Shown here: piece by piece, positions 37,801-47,685 of the stretch
Numbering within the stretch: position 1 is the stretch's first letter
How the letters are laid out: every line of letters starts with the position of its first letter
Origin: Patella vulgata
Lineage: Eukaryota; Mollusca; Gastropoda; Patellidae
Assembly: GCF_932274485.2 (NCBI RefSeq)
Contig: NC_065886.2
Location: 15,885,501 to 15,949,500, forward strand
DNA: 64,000 nucleotides
Reading direction: 5' to 3'
The notes under the pieces: generated by a model
Seen by the model: the letters and a program-made list of their open reading frames with translations, nothing else
Database searches by the model: none
Told to the model about the DNA's origin: nothing
Program-made: the position numbers and the translations under genes

Positions 37801-40800
37801 AAGTTCTGTGACAAAGGTAAACTTTCCATGTCTAATTCCTAAATGTCTAAAGTGTTTGTTTACCATTTATTTGATTCATCATCAGTGGTCTATAGTCAAA
37901 CAAATATAGTTAATTACTACACTTCTTTCTATTCCATTGAAAACCTTTTGAACATTAAGAGTCAAATTCAAACAAGAATATTCATAACTAATATTCCAAT
38001 CTATAGTCCCAAGTATCTCACCAATATGATCCGTGTGAAAAAAATCAGTGTGGTAAATTCACTTCTATCAGTCTTTCGTTATATTCGGTCAAAAATGGAC
38101 AAATTTGGGACCACACTGTCACCAACGCCACAAATAGATTTTAGGAACAAGTGGTACTCAATTTAATGGGCCAATCTCAATCATATTTTGGAGAATACAT
38201 TATCTTAATTTTGTATTAAAGGACCTTAAAATCCTCTACCTTAGGGCCGAGCAACTAACTCAATATACATGATACGTTTTCAAACAACTTAAACCAATTA
38301 GTCTTCATCTGGAAATGAAGACTGTGTCCCAAGCTGTATTATACAGTGCCTGGATAAAGCCTGACTTTTATTTTATAAAAATAATGTGTAGGTGAAATTT
38401 ACCTTTCATTATCAAGTACAGCACATGGCTCAGACATTGTATAAACCTCTAAAGGAACGGCAATAAATAATCAGATCACATCCAAACGACTCAATATTTT
38501 GAACTGAAATTCTGAGACAAAGCAAATACACCATTCCTCTATATTTTGGCACTTAAATTTCATATGTACACAGACATTTTTTTTCTGAGACCCTGTTAAA
38601 ATCAGGATGGTCCCTTTAAGTACATCAACATGACACTTGGCATGCTTCCTGGACATAGTATGCCCGTACTTGTTAAGTTCAAAATTGATATCAAATATGA
38701 GTTATTAGATATCTAATCTTTTGAAAATAATCAATTGATAGTTATTTTGAATACACTAATGGGTGGCGTGGGTGGTAAGAGATGCAAAGGAAATGGATAT
38801 AAAACTGATCTCATGTTTTTGGGCTCCCCATATAATCTGAATAACTAACTGAATACAGTATGCTGTGAGAGTCCAATATAGAGAGCAAGAGAGAGAAACC
38901 CTTTAAGTCCACTCAACGTAAACTGTGTCACTTCAGAACTAACATACGGCTCAATTTTATTTCAATAATTCCCTAATGTGTAAGACGTACGAATCTGAAG
39001 CAGTGGGAGGCAACCGCAGGATTATGTGAAAATCCACAAGGTTGGGGAGGTGACCCTACTCCTTGTCATGTACAAGTTTTACTAAATTTCAGACGTTATG
39101 ATACCCCCACACACACCCCCAAGAGTCCATTAGAAATTAAATCCTAACTACTATTTGTGTGTTCTCTTCAGGGTTGTTTCACACGAGAATGTTTGAAAAG
39201 TAAGTAGGGGTCATGTTGGCTTAGTGAGTATTGCCTCAGGATTTTTGAGCAGGGTTCCCCCCGTTGTCATTGGTGCAGGACAGAGATCAGGACAGGCATA
39301 GAACAGTGTTTAGTCGTTTGGAACAAGACGAAAAACCAAGGTCTTGTGTACAAGTAAAAACAACCTTGACAGCTGAGATTGAAATAAGAGTATAGCCAAA
39401 GTGCCACTGTCCGGACAAAATTTCCCCCATAGCATAGTGCATGCCTCTCTTCATTACGCCAGATGGAGCAGAAAAGTAGAATGTGAAGCTCCATTAAATT
39501 TCATCTCATTTACTAAGTATTTGTTAAAATTTTACAGGATTCGGCGGCTTTCTTTGAGTTTGATATGCCTTCATTTACTTTTCTTTCGGTTTCCGTATCT
39601 TTAATAAAATATTCAAATGGAAAAAAATTTTTATGACTGCATACATATCATTGATATTAGCTGTGTAGTTATCACCACCTTTATCAAGATTAATCTTCAT
39701 GATAAAATATTCTCCAATAAATATTTCTAACATTGGATAACACCAGAAATAAAATGTTAATAAATTATAAAGTGAATGTGAATAATTATTTTATGCAAGC
39801 TTTGCACAATGAATAAAGTTGTAATACATGACTAGACATTTATAATATTTAATATATATGAATGTGAATAATTTTTATAGGCACATATTTTTACTGTAAA
39901 ATTAGTTTTGTTCTAATTTACAATGACTTGATAGAACATGCTGGTGGTCTGTTTATTGTCAGATGTACCTAGGCAACAGAAATCATGATCTAACCTGCAG
40001 GGTTAACTAATACCATATCAGTATGGTTTCTTGCCAGATTAATCTGCTGATTTGTTAATGTTTTATGCAACAATCATAAAATAAACAAATTAAAAAATAT
40101 GCATTGCCCCTGTCCTAAGAAAGAAATAATTGGTTTGAATTTGGAATCTAAAGGAAAATGAATAAATTTCATTTATGAATTTAGAAAACAGCCAAAGAAT
40201 ATTGAGTACAAAAGAAAGCATGTCAAATCTTGTTTAATGACAGTAACACTTTTTTTTGCAAGTCATAAAAAGAAAAACCAATATACTAATAAATATATGG
40301 GTTAGAAGAATTTTTTTTAAAAATATGACCTTTGGGGTATTTTTGGTGAATAATTACCGTTAGTAGAAGCGGAGGTGATTGCGTGTCCTTGCATGTACTG
40401 CCAACATCTCATTCTGGCGACAGGAAAACGTCAGTTGTTTGTTTTTGACAAGCCGACATGGTGTAGATGATGCGAAATACACGTTCTGTTGACATCTTTG
40501 GCCTCAAGCCCCTGGGGTGAAGTTGACAGAGAAGGCAGGACGACATCTCCTCCATGACTATTCCTCTTGCCGGCATGATCTCGCCTCTTGATTCTTGCAT
40601 AGAAATGGGACGCACTGCAATGACTGAATGAAGCCCGGCAAGCGTCGTTCGTTTCAGTCCGTTTTAAAACCAGTCAGCGAAGGACCAATCGTTGTTAGAA
40701 ACATGCGACATGTCAAAACACGATTAGAAAGACCGGGTACGGAAAATGCCGAGATATGTTGTCCGTCTCTATTGTCGATAATTGATCTTATGAACAATAA

Positions 40801-41087
40801 ATTAATTTCATAGATTGCCATGTATTCCGTAACATTCGCAATAACAAACGTAATATTTCTTGGCGAACATCCAAACCAACTTCGCCTTGGAAAGCAGGCG
40901 GATTCAACATATCATTACATTTTTACTTTCAATTTCCCACGTGCCGTCTAGTATTTCCCGCCATATATTAGTTCCACATGCACACTCACGTGCTTTGTAA
41001 TTTCAAGGTCTTACCTCTGTCAAATTTCTTTCCATCGGGATCGATGTCCTTGACGTCAAAAATATCCTCAAATAAAACACCCGCCAT
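31167..41087 (-). CDS. POLR2H: POLR2H / RPB8, first three coding exons (partial gene)
   Basis: Common subunit of RNA polymerases I, II and III (RPABC3), a nuclear OB-fold-type protein of about 150 residues in animals. Coding exons on the minus strand: 41015-41087 (start codon at 41087; [19 protein letters not shown] and on), 33219-33302 ([18 protein letters not shown]) and 31167-31335 ([30 protein letters not shown]). The junctions have canonical gtaag donors and AG acceptors. Phases agree: both internal introns split a codon after its first base, rebuilding Val25 and Gly53. This gives about 109 residues matching the animal protein from its first residue. The third exon ends in a good gtaagt donor after ..DASR plus two bases, so about 40 C-terminal residues (normally SAYVSYGGLLMRLQGD onward) must lie on another exon, which I could not find to the left. 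The introns are 7.7 and 1.9 kb and full of repeats. Confidence 0.95.
31433..32397. mobile_element. MITE-A copy carrying a nested hAT-type insertion
   Basis: It starts ttaaagatgcattatgtaag and ends in a worn taaatcttaaataatgtatc. Inner words (cattcttgctgtaatag, gtgcataaatgtctaaataa) match other MITE-A copies. Removing the insertion at 31689-32192 and one target repeat leaves an ordinary copy of about 450 bases. Confidence 0.8.
31689..32192. mobile_element. non-autonomous hAT-type element inside MITE-A
   Basis: The 504-base insert has inverted ends cagtagcggatta and taatccgccactg, one mismatch in 13, with subterminal ctgcagcctcaggccc echoed by gccgcctcaggcc. Perfect 8-base duplications, tgtaatcc, flank it at 31681-31688 and 32193-32200. 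An 8-bp target site with CAGTGGCGGAT-type ends is the hAT superfamily pattern. There is no transposase frame, so it needed help in trans. The intact duplication points to a fairly recent insertion. Confidence 0.88.
32412..32688 (-). mobile_element. SINE-1 with internal deletion and small duplication
   Basis: It has the tgaaatggggtttaacatcc tail, the cagtgtgctatgtgggg block, ttttacatagaacttgg, tcatcactgac-like words and a worn head to 32688. The word ttttccctaaaagat occurs twice in a row near 32467-32495. It lies in POLR2H intron 2, the segment left of exon 2. Confidence 0.75.
33423..33608. other. unexplained G-rich patch in POLR2H intron 1
   Basis: This patch has short internal repetition (acaagtggaaaccgggcatt then acaagtggaaaccagg; two cgacaa/caacaagtgg words). 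It is open over 61 codons but shows no domain. I treat it as repeat-derived. Confidence 0.3.
34271..34299. repeat. (AT)14 microsatellite
   Basis: Uninterrupted AT dinucleotides. Confidence 0.95.
34566..34690 (-). mobile_element. SINE-2 fragment
   Basis: It reads cgacataaactaggtac, attttatttcaataacatgc, gggtctttagcagtggga and cccagagaaaacccatgagg, the SINE-2 3' half in reverse. The head is missing. Confidence 0.8.
34763..34892 (-). mobile_element. SINE-2 fragment with long (GA)n tail
   Basis: A 39-base GA run (34763-34801) is followed by gtttaacatccac, ggaggacccccggagaaaac and acgaggttggacaggc. The arginine-glutamate open frame across the GA run is an artefact of the microsatellite. Confidence 0.8.
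35692..35944 (-). mobile_element. SINE-2, near full length, diverged
   Basis: The minus strand runs from a head near 35940 (ggggttgtgtggtcaag) through a diverged B-box region (ggtttagattccaaag) to tggacattaaaccccatttc at 35692. Confidence 0.75.
36440..36680 (-). mobile_element. old SINE-1-like copy
   Basis: Blocks in SINE-1 order: tcgaattccaactgctaagg, gttcttgtatgtgcaggcca, gacctcaggtttttgttcc, ccttgtcaggcccccaag and accactgacc. A second partial copy with the same blocks lies at about 36285-36372. Confidence 0.6.
37100..37772. mobile_element. MITE-A copy interrupted by a foldback
   Basis: The ends are ttaaagattatgtaaaatg and cttacataatgcatctttaa. Inner words agree with other copies up to tgtctaaataatagttt and resume at ttgaagccaaaataaagacc. 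The insert between them, about 37425-37715, is the palindrome-rich segment described separately. Confidence 0.8.
37438..37690. repeat. two successive foldbacks (inverted repeats)
   Basis: 37438-37484 reads gtggaataccgtgtttta and returns as taaaagtgttattccac. 37550-37690 has arms of about 60 bases: the left includes gaataacatattttatttca and the right tgaaataaaatatgttattc. The loop is about 15 bases (catgctacgcatt). The longer arm pair is nearly perfect and could form a stable hairpin. Confidence 0.85.
38881..39092 (-). mobile_element. SINE-2, head-less
   Basis: It shows gagagagaaaccctttaag, tccactcaacgtaaactgtg, ggctcaattttatttcaata, agcagtgggaggcaacc and gtgaccctactccttgtcat in reverse orientation, and ends before the tRNA-like head. 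Confidence 0.75.
39207..39511 (+). mobile_element. SINE-1, full order, diverged
   Basis: A diverged head (ggggtcatgttggcttagtg) is followed by ttgtcattggtgcaggac, gacgaaaaaccaaggtct, gtgccactgtccggacaaaa and a tagaatgtgaagctcc tail. The termini are weak; the body is clear. Confidence 0.75.
40400..40815. other. GC-rich patch within POLR2H intron 1
   Basis: This patch, 200-690 bases from POLR2H exon 1, is rich in C, G and CpG. It is open for 60-68 codons on the minus strand (40409-40615) and for 61 on the plus strand (40628-40813). Neither translation shows a domain I recognise. It may be part of the POLR2H promoter-proximal region, an unrecognised exon or an old repeat. Confidence 0.3.
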
Positions 41088-42983
41088 GCTTTCTTGTCGC
41101 TCTGATCAAGACCAAGTTGACAATATCACGACTCTATCGGACTTAATGATTGTTTGGGTTACTTTTTACTCTGAATTTCACCAAATTTTGGCGATTGTTT
41201 ATCTATTTTTTTTAAGTCAAGTCATCAAATATTTATTAATCCAAGTATTTTATTGAAATTTCAAGAGAAAGGATGGTTTGTTTACGTTTTGTGTGAGGTG
41301 TGCGTGCACGTTTAGTTTTGAAGAATTGTATCTTCGTTAGTCAAAGAGTAACGTAATGGGAAATAACTCTAAAATGAAATTCTCAATATGGGTACAGACC
41401 ACTGATGAAACAAAATTTAATATACATGTACCAAACTGCAAGGATTACGGTTACCACAATTGCGAGAGAAAAAAGCTCATCAATACCTCACTCCCAAGTC
41501 TGTGACAACAACTCACCAGAAATAGATGTTATAACCATCAGTTATTTACGAATCTCACAAATAGTTTTCGAAGATTTTAATGAACTCTAGCTCTAACTCT
41601 TTTGTCAGTAGATTAGTGTTTGAATCTGTCAGATATTAGCTGAGTTTTAGGTTATTTTAAATATGATGATATTGCTCAAAATCTTTCAATTTATTTTATT
41701 GGTGAAAGATATACATTACAACCATATTGCTCAAAATATATTACATTTATTTTATTGATGAAAGATATAATTCACAACATCTGAAAGAGAGGTAACTCTA
41801 ATCGGCTTAATGTTCTAACACGTAAGAGTGTATTATGTCTGCGCGCAGAGCTGGATTATGGTGAATAAACTTGAGGAAAAGGGCAGTTTCGTCATGTGCT
41901 TTTCCGGAGAAAAACCTCACGACAATGTTCAATTTGTTACATGTTACATTAAAACAGTTTCGGACATTCTTATTTCCTTATCGCGTGTTCGTGCAATGCA
42001 GTCGGGGCGGTAACAGTGACATGGCTATGATTTCTCAACTATATGTGGTTTTCAGAAAAGAAAGAGAGCCGAGTCGGGGGTATTAGAATTTACAGTAAAA
42101 ACAGAAACGATTGAATGTAAATCAGTGTAATATTCATGTTACATTATTATGCCTAGGTGCCAAAGAATAGCGATTTAGCTCCTTTAAACTCTAACGGATC
42201 GTTATCTTGCTAACGTGTCGTTTGTTAACAGCCCGTTAAATTTCTGTTGCCAAAAAGTCATTTTCATTATCCGTTAGCTAACGGACTGACTAAAGTTAAT
42301 CCAAGAGAAGAATGTTTGGTCATTGACACGTGTATATGCAACAGTTTCCCAAAGTTTCATATTTTTTCGTGGAGATTCCTATACATAGTTAGCGCTGGAA
42401 AAAGAGTGATTTCAACTATTTTCCAGTGTGAGTCGATTTTCAAAGCTAATTTTACAAGAAACTGACAAAGATATGGCTTTTAGTAATGTTTGTTCAAACA
42501 ATACCCATCGATACATCTTACAAGTGATAAGTAACAACTCCCAATATAGTGTAGTAAATTTTCTACACTGTATCGAAATATTGATATTTTTTGCACAAGT
42601 ATCAATTTTTGGCACCCCATACACTTATTCTGTAAAATTTGATGGTAAATTCTTAATCTATATAACATTCTCTTACAAACCCCACAATTTCAAGAATATA
42701 GCATGACTAGAAGGAATAAAATCAGATCACAAAAATCGAGTCCTAAAATAGTAGTTTCAAAGGGTCATATCTCAGTCAATGTACTATAACATATATTCTT
42801 TTCATAATTTTTCTGAGGGAGTCATTTTCTGAGAATTTGGTCCACTTGACATGGAATGACCCTATAACAACATTATTGTTAAATTTATATAAGGATATAA
42901 TCCTAACGGAAGCTGTTTATCAAGCAATTTATATTGATTCAATATAAGGATGATGTTTATTAGTCTATTGATACATCGCCTAA

Positions 42984-43466
42984 AGTGGCCCATACACGTT
43001 CAATGTTTTCATCAATTAATTGACGAAGAAACTGAACGTGTATGGAGGACATTGACGGCGAATTAATTGAAACAATTTAATTGAATCAATTAATTGACGG
43101 ATAAAAGTTCCTTTTTGATTTAATTATCAATGGCCGTTAACCGGCATATAGGAATCTAATCCAGTCAACATCGAAGGCTTGCCTTGACATCGAGAGTTTA
43201 TTATGGTCTGGATAAGTTAATTAATGTCTAATTCACAATTTAGATAACATTTCAGGCCTAAAGAAAGACTTGTAATACGCAGATTTTGCTCTTGCATAAT
43301 GCATGTTTAAATAGACCGTGTGTGCTAGTGCCAGAGTCTCCAGAGATGCTTTCATCTCGAAATTTTCAATCAGAATGAAAATTGACGCTAAAACATTGAT
43401 CGTGTGTGGGCAATGTCAGTTTCGACAATTAATTTACGAAAAAATTGAACGTGTATATGGGTCGCT
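42984..43466. mobile_element. Harbinger-type element A (non-autonomous)
   Basis: The ends are agtggcccatacacgttcaa and an inverted partner ending gaacgtgtatatgggtcgct. TAA flanks both sides (42981-42983 and 43467-43469), the three-base target site of PIF/Harbinger transposons. The element has no transposase and is split by a MITE-A-like fragment at about 43111-43310. Confidence 0.75.
43111..43310. mobile_element. MITE-A-like fragment inside Harbinger A
   Basis: It contains catataggaatctaatcca, tcaggcctaaagaaagactt and cttgcataatgcatgtttaa, matching the right half of the MITE-A copy at 58998-59403 in the other orientation. Confidence 0.7.
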
Positions 43467-43469
43467 TAA

Positions 43470-44041
43470 AGCACCCCATACACGATCAATTATATTGCGC
43501 AATTTAATTGTCAATACCCTGAATTGACAATTAAATTGAACGTGTATGGGTGATATTTATGACTTGCGCAATTGTATTGAGTGAATCAAATCCTGCTTGA
43601 TATTTTATTGCGCAAGTCTATTTGATTGCACAATTATTTGTAGTTTGCTTTCCAATCAGGGGCTCGACCATTTGCAAAAGCTCATTGTAGGACTCAACAT
43701 CCATGCGCAGAAAGTTTTTAAAATCACTTGGCTCATTCTGGCTCAGTTCACGTAGTAATTTGGTGTGTCCAAACGTTGAACGCTGCAGAAACCATTCTTT
43801 TGACCATTTTGCACGTTTCCTTCTTGGAACATCGGTTTCCTCTTCTACAGTAAGAGCAACTGCCACGGCGATTGCTGGGTCAAAATCCCCCATCCTTTCT
43901 CAACGGATAGCAAGACCAAAATGAGTCTAGTTTGCGCAATTAAAGTGTCAATTATATTGAGCTGTGTGTGGGCAGCAAAAAATTGTCAATTATATTGTGC
44001 AACCAGGCTTGCGCAATATAAATGATCGTGTATGGGGCGCT
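43470..44041. mobile_element. Harbinger-type element B with partial transposase
   Basis: Inverted ends of at least 30 bases: agcaccccatacacgatcaa at the left and a partner ending gatcgtgtatggggcgct at the right. The left flank is the TAA it shares with element A; the right flank is aaa. Repeated gcgcaat words lie just inside both ends. It encloses the transposase N-terminal frame at 43618-43893. At 572 bp it is an internally deleted derivative of a larger element. Confidence 0.82.
43618..43893 (-). pseudogene. Harbinger (HARBI1-like) transposase, N-terminal fragment
   Basis: Ninety-one codons encode a basic segment (VPRRKRAKWSKEWFLQRS) followed by SDFKNFLRMDVESYNELL and VEPLIGKQTT. That arrangement, basic patch, FKNFLRM, then NELL..V.PLI.KQ, is the usual N-terminus of PIF/Harbinger transposases and HARBI1-like nucleases. 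The frame stops shortly after KQTTNN, before any of the DDE catalytic core, so the product cannot be an active nuclease. It lies wholly inside element B and reads on the minus strand. It is best read as what internal deletion left behind. Whether a short protein is still made is unknown; the frame itself is intact. Confidence 0.82.
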
Positions 44042-44529
44042 AAAAGGCGTAGGGAGACGGAGGCGATGTATTTCCGTTTTTCGGGTACAAACATCAGAAA
44101 AGGGAGAACATTAAATTGTTTTTTTGCTTAACATATTGTAAATTTATATTGTGTGTAATTGTGTAATTAATTAATAATAAACAACCATCACAGCTTTGTG
44201 GAAAATTCGTTTTAGTTAATGATTGATTCATTCTGAAAATTCGGGTGACAATTTTTAGGACAAATAGCCACAGCACAATCCCCTCCCAACTGAGATTGCC
44301 CTATGCCTATGTCCATCGTTGATAAGATTTAGTGGATGCATAGTCTATCTTGTATAACGTTAGCTGCTGCCAAAAGTGTATTCTTTTGTTATACTAACTT
44401 ACTCCTTGTATAGAGAAAATTATTGCTGCCAATTATAACACTCTATTGAATATAGTGTTGGCATTAAACTTGCTGGTTCTTGCCAACTTCTATTAATTCA
44501 ACGCTTAAAGGTCCACTTGAGTTTAAAAT

Positions 44530-44658
44530 GATTCTCCCCGTTCTGCACCACTGACAAGCTGAAGCCACGCCGAAAAATCCCGAGGAACTTTCCCAGTCAA
44601 GACCTGGAGCGAATCTGAGACACTCGGGTTAGCGGCTGAGCCACTGCGGCTGCCAGGA
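44530..44658 (-). mobile_element. SINE-1 head fragment
   Basis: Minus strand: ggctcagccgctaacccg, a B-box-like region (gattcgctcc), ctgggaaagttcctcgg, gcgtggcttcagcttgtcag and tggtgcagaacgg. Only the 5' third is present. Confidence 0.7.
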
Positions 44659-44767
44659 CATTTGGACTGGCAGACGAATTCCTTCAGTTGAATTCCTTCA
44701 ACCACCTCTTGTATTGACAAATTAAACTGAATTAGGAGATAAAGTTTTACAAGACTAGCGAACTATG

Positions 44768-45442
44768 TTAAAGATGAATTATGAAAGAGCTAAATCTGCC
44801 TATTGCAGGTCTTTCTTTGGGCCTTGTAAATTATTAATTAGACATTTATTAAGTTGCCAAAACCATAACCAACTCTCTATGCCATCAATGCTCTTGAATT
44901 CCAACGGATTTAAACACGATTGTCAGTTAATGTTTTAATTTAAAAATGCATTGGCCGAGAAAGTTCATCCAGATTTTCCGGCGTGGTTCCCCCTTGTCAG
45001 TGATGCAGGACGGAGGGCCTGACAAGGACAGCTGTCTAGTCCTTCGGATGAGACGAAAAACCGAGGAACCGTGTATACATTAGAATGCACGTAAAAGATC
45101 CCTTGGCAGTTAGAATTCAATATAAGAGTAGGCGATAGTGCCGCTGCCCGGGCAAAATTTCCCTCATAGCACACTGTATGGCGTATGCCCGTCTTCATTA
45201 GCCCAGCATAGGAGCAGAACAGTAGGACGTTAAACTCAATTTCATTTCATTTTTAATTTTTAAAAAAATGTATAATAAAGACTTAATTTACTATCTAAAC
45301 AACTAAAGCAATGACAGTCGAGACTCTGCTATCTAATGTCGCCCGGAATAAAGTAATTTGACTGAAATTTTCATCTAGTTTTTTTACTATTATAGCGGGA
45401 ACTGTCAGCTTTTTATCTAAAGTTTACACAACGCACCTTCAA
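44768..45442. mobile_element. MITE-A copy split by a SINE-1
   Basis: The left part starts ttaaagatgaattatgaaag and has gctaaatctgcctattgcag. The right part has gtaatttgactgaaattttc, actattatagcgggaactgt and a worn end gcaccttcaag. The SINE-1 at 44951-45251 separates them. Confidence 0.75.
44951..45251 (+). mobile_element. SINE-1, 5'-truncated, in MITE-A
   Basis: It starts inside the body at ttggccgagaaagttcatcc and runs to cgttaaactcaatttcattt. Both flanks carry an imperfect aattt..aaaa..atg.a repeat (about 44937-44950 and 45255-45272), compatible with a target-site duplication. Confidence 0.85.
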
Positions 45443-45872
45443 GTAAACACGGGACTTTAAGTAAATACGGGCCTTTAAGAATAAATAAAGTGGTTGAATA
45501 AATGCCACTTTAATTTAATACTTCCTCCTATATCCCGTATATAAATCTCAAATTATAACTGCCGAGAGGAAAGCAGAAGGTATTTTAGCTGATTAAAGTT
45601 GAGACATTGTTGATACATTACGTTTCTTTAATAGAGGAGTAACATCTTATTTAAAAATAACGGAGTTTATTCATAGGATAAAGGTAATACCAATTATTTA
45701 AACTTTAATCGAGAATGTTTTCTGTCCAAAATTTAATTACATACCGAGCTAACTGCTTTTTATTTTATCTTTAACTTTAGATAAAAATAGTCGGAGTATT
45801 TTTAATGAACGGAGCATGCATGGATTCTTTTCGTTATCGAAACACCTAACTAACAATGGTCGATTTGTTATG

Positions 45873-46260
45873 ATAGATGCATTATATAAGGGCTAAATCT
45901 GCATATGGCAGATCTTTTTTCTGGCTTCAAATGCTATTTAAATTATTGTTTAAATGAAATGAAATGGGGTTTAACGTCCTACTGAAGACGGAAACATTTA
46001 TAAACATAGCAAGCCCATAATCAACTCTTTATACCATCGTATAGTTCCGATTTTAAGTAGATTAGAACATTAAATGTTAAACAATAATTTATTAGATAAC
46101 TGGGGCGCTAAATTTTGTCAAAACTTCAAAAACTTGTAACTTCGCACATAATAAAATAATTTGAATGACATTTTCAATATATTCATCTGTCATCTTTTTT
46201 TGAACTATTATAGCAAGAACAGTCGGCTCTTTATCCAATTCTTACATAATGCATCTTGAA
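45873..46260. mobile_element. MITE-A copy with nested SINE-1 tail
   Basis: It starts tagatgcattatataagg and ends cttacataatgcatcttgaa. Within it, 45953-45991 is a minus-strand SINE-1 3' end (tgaaatggggtttaacgtcc), heavily 5'-truncated. Confidence 0.8.
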
Positions 46261-46420
46261 TGAACGCCGGAACCTTGTTGTCTATATTGTTACCCACCGG
46301 CTGCAGATGGATAAAATACATCTCCCGGGTAGTATCCAACCCCAGTAATGACTAAATGTATCGAAGACGGCCAATTTGGACGCAGACGAAAAATAAACGT
46401 TTATTCCATTTATGTCCAAG

Positions 46421-46715
46421 AGAGCCGTCTTCACTCAGTAAGTAAGACGCTGATTCGGTGGCCTGGAGGTCTCGGGCTCGCTGTCGATGTTAGCTACGAA
46501 AGTTCCTCAGGATGTTCGAGTTGGACAAAAGACCAAGGTCCCTTGTACACATTGGCGTGCACGTAAACGATCCCTTGGCAGTTGGAATTCGATATAAGGG
46601 TAGGCCGTAGCACCGCAGCCGGCCCAAATTTGCCTCATAGCACACTGACTGACGTAAGTCCGTCTCCATTAGCCCATTTAGAGCAGAACAGTAAACTCCA
46701 TTTCACTTCATTTTA
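46421..46715 (+). mobile_element. SINE-1, full order
   Basis: The head (actcagtaagtaagacgctg, ggcctggaggtctcgggc) is followed by gtacacattggcgtgcacgt, gatcccttggcagttggaat and a tail with agcagaacagtaaactcc. The B box is changed and the last block is shortened. Confidence 0.8.
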
Positions 46716-46823
46716 TAATTATCATACTGTAGATGTATGCATTATTGAATTCCATGTCCAGAGACAAGACAATCTCGGTCACGTGGGTATTTTGCTTTCA
46801 TTTTAAAATAAGATGTGTAGAGT

Positions 46824-47227
46824 TGGAGGCAGACCACCATTAATTTCCCCATTGACTTCAATGTTAATTCTGGCCTCTTTGCCCACCTCCAACTTTTCAC
46901 CAAATTTTCGTTGGGCTGAATGCTTTTCACTACAGACAGAGGAACACATGGTCATGTCTTTGCACTAAAATTTGTATGAGGTTGACCACCAAAATTTTGA
47001 GATATACAAACTTGAAGAAGCACACTAAAATCATGTAACTAGTTGCGTATATATCGCCGTAGCCAACCTGATAACCCTGTTATCCTTCTGCCTCAAAATC
47101 ATGAATATTTACCAAAACCTGGCAGAAAATGTTTATTCAAACCCTCTTCGTCCATTCTAGACCAAAAAATCAACAAAAATGGGCCTCCAGTTACGAGATG
47201 GTGAAATTTAATGGTGGTCTGCCTCCA
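46824..47227. mobile_element. MITE-D, about 400 bp
   Basis: It begins tggaggcagaccaccattaa and ends in the exact inverse, ttaatggtggtctgcctcca, a perfect 20-base terminal inverted repeat. A shorter internal inverted copy (cacctccaac, gggcctccagtta) is also present. No ORF and no clear target duplication. It sits 460 bases upstream of the GTPase start. Confidence 0.8.
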
Positions 47228-47669
47228 GTTATTGCTTTTGGAAATTTTGAATTTATGTCCACATCCATTCCTAAGAACTTTTAGTTTGACTTCGTTAAAG
47301 TTACAATTTCATATTTTCTAAGAAAGTTAAAACATAATTATTTCTATGTCTTTTGCTCAATAGGTTGTCAACTCACTATTATACGATCAAAGATTATCTT
47401 TCTCACACTTAAAAATCTTCACACCGGAAATAATAACACAATTACCTCCCAATTACCTCCCTTGTTTTCCTATTCCCCACCATGGAATAACTATCTTCAA
47501 ACGTTTGAATTTGAAGTTGAAAATGATATTTTTGCCAATTTCTCAACTGGCAATAGTGAATTATAGGATTATTCTTTAACAAGGTAGGACTGGTTATAGA
47601 TACCATCTAATTTATTTTAATACATTTTAAAAATATAACTTAAAAATATGAAATTGTAACTTTAAATGT

Positions 47670-47680
47670 TCTTTTTCAGA
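47670..47680 (+). other. likely 3' splice site in the GTPase 5' UTR
   Basis: The run ttctttttcag ends five bases before the GTPase start codon, in DNA with no upstream in-frame coding. This suggests an intron in the leader, with the untranslated first exon further left and unidentified. Confidence 0.55.
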
Positions 47681-47685
47681 ACAAA

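Noticed and set aside
37843-38166. Open frame of 107 codons on the plus strand inside POLR2H intron 1
   Set aside because: AT-driven composition, no motif, no splice context and no likeness to a known family.
38211-38619. Possible TTAA-ended MITE between ttaaaggacc and its partner near 38619
   Set aside because: Only about ten terminal bases agree and no internal similarity to MITE-A, B or E was seen.
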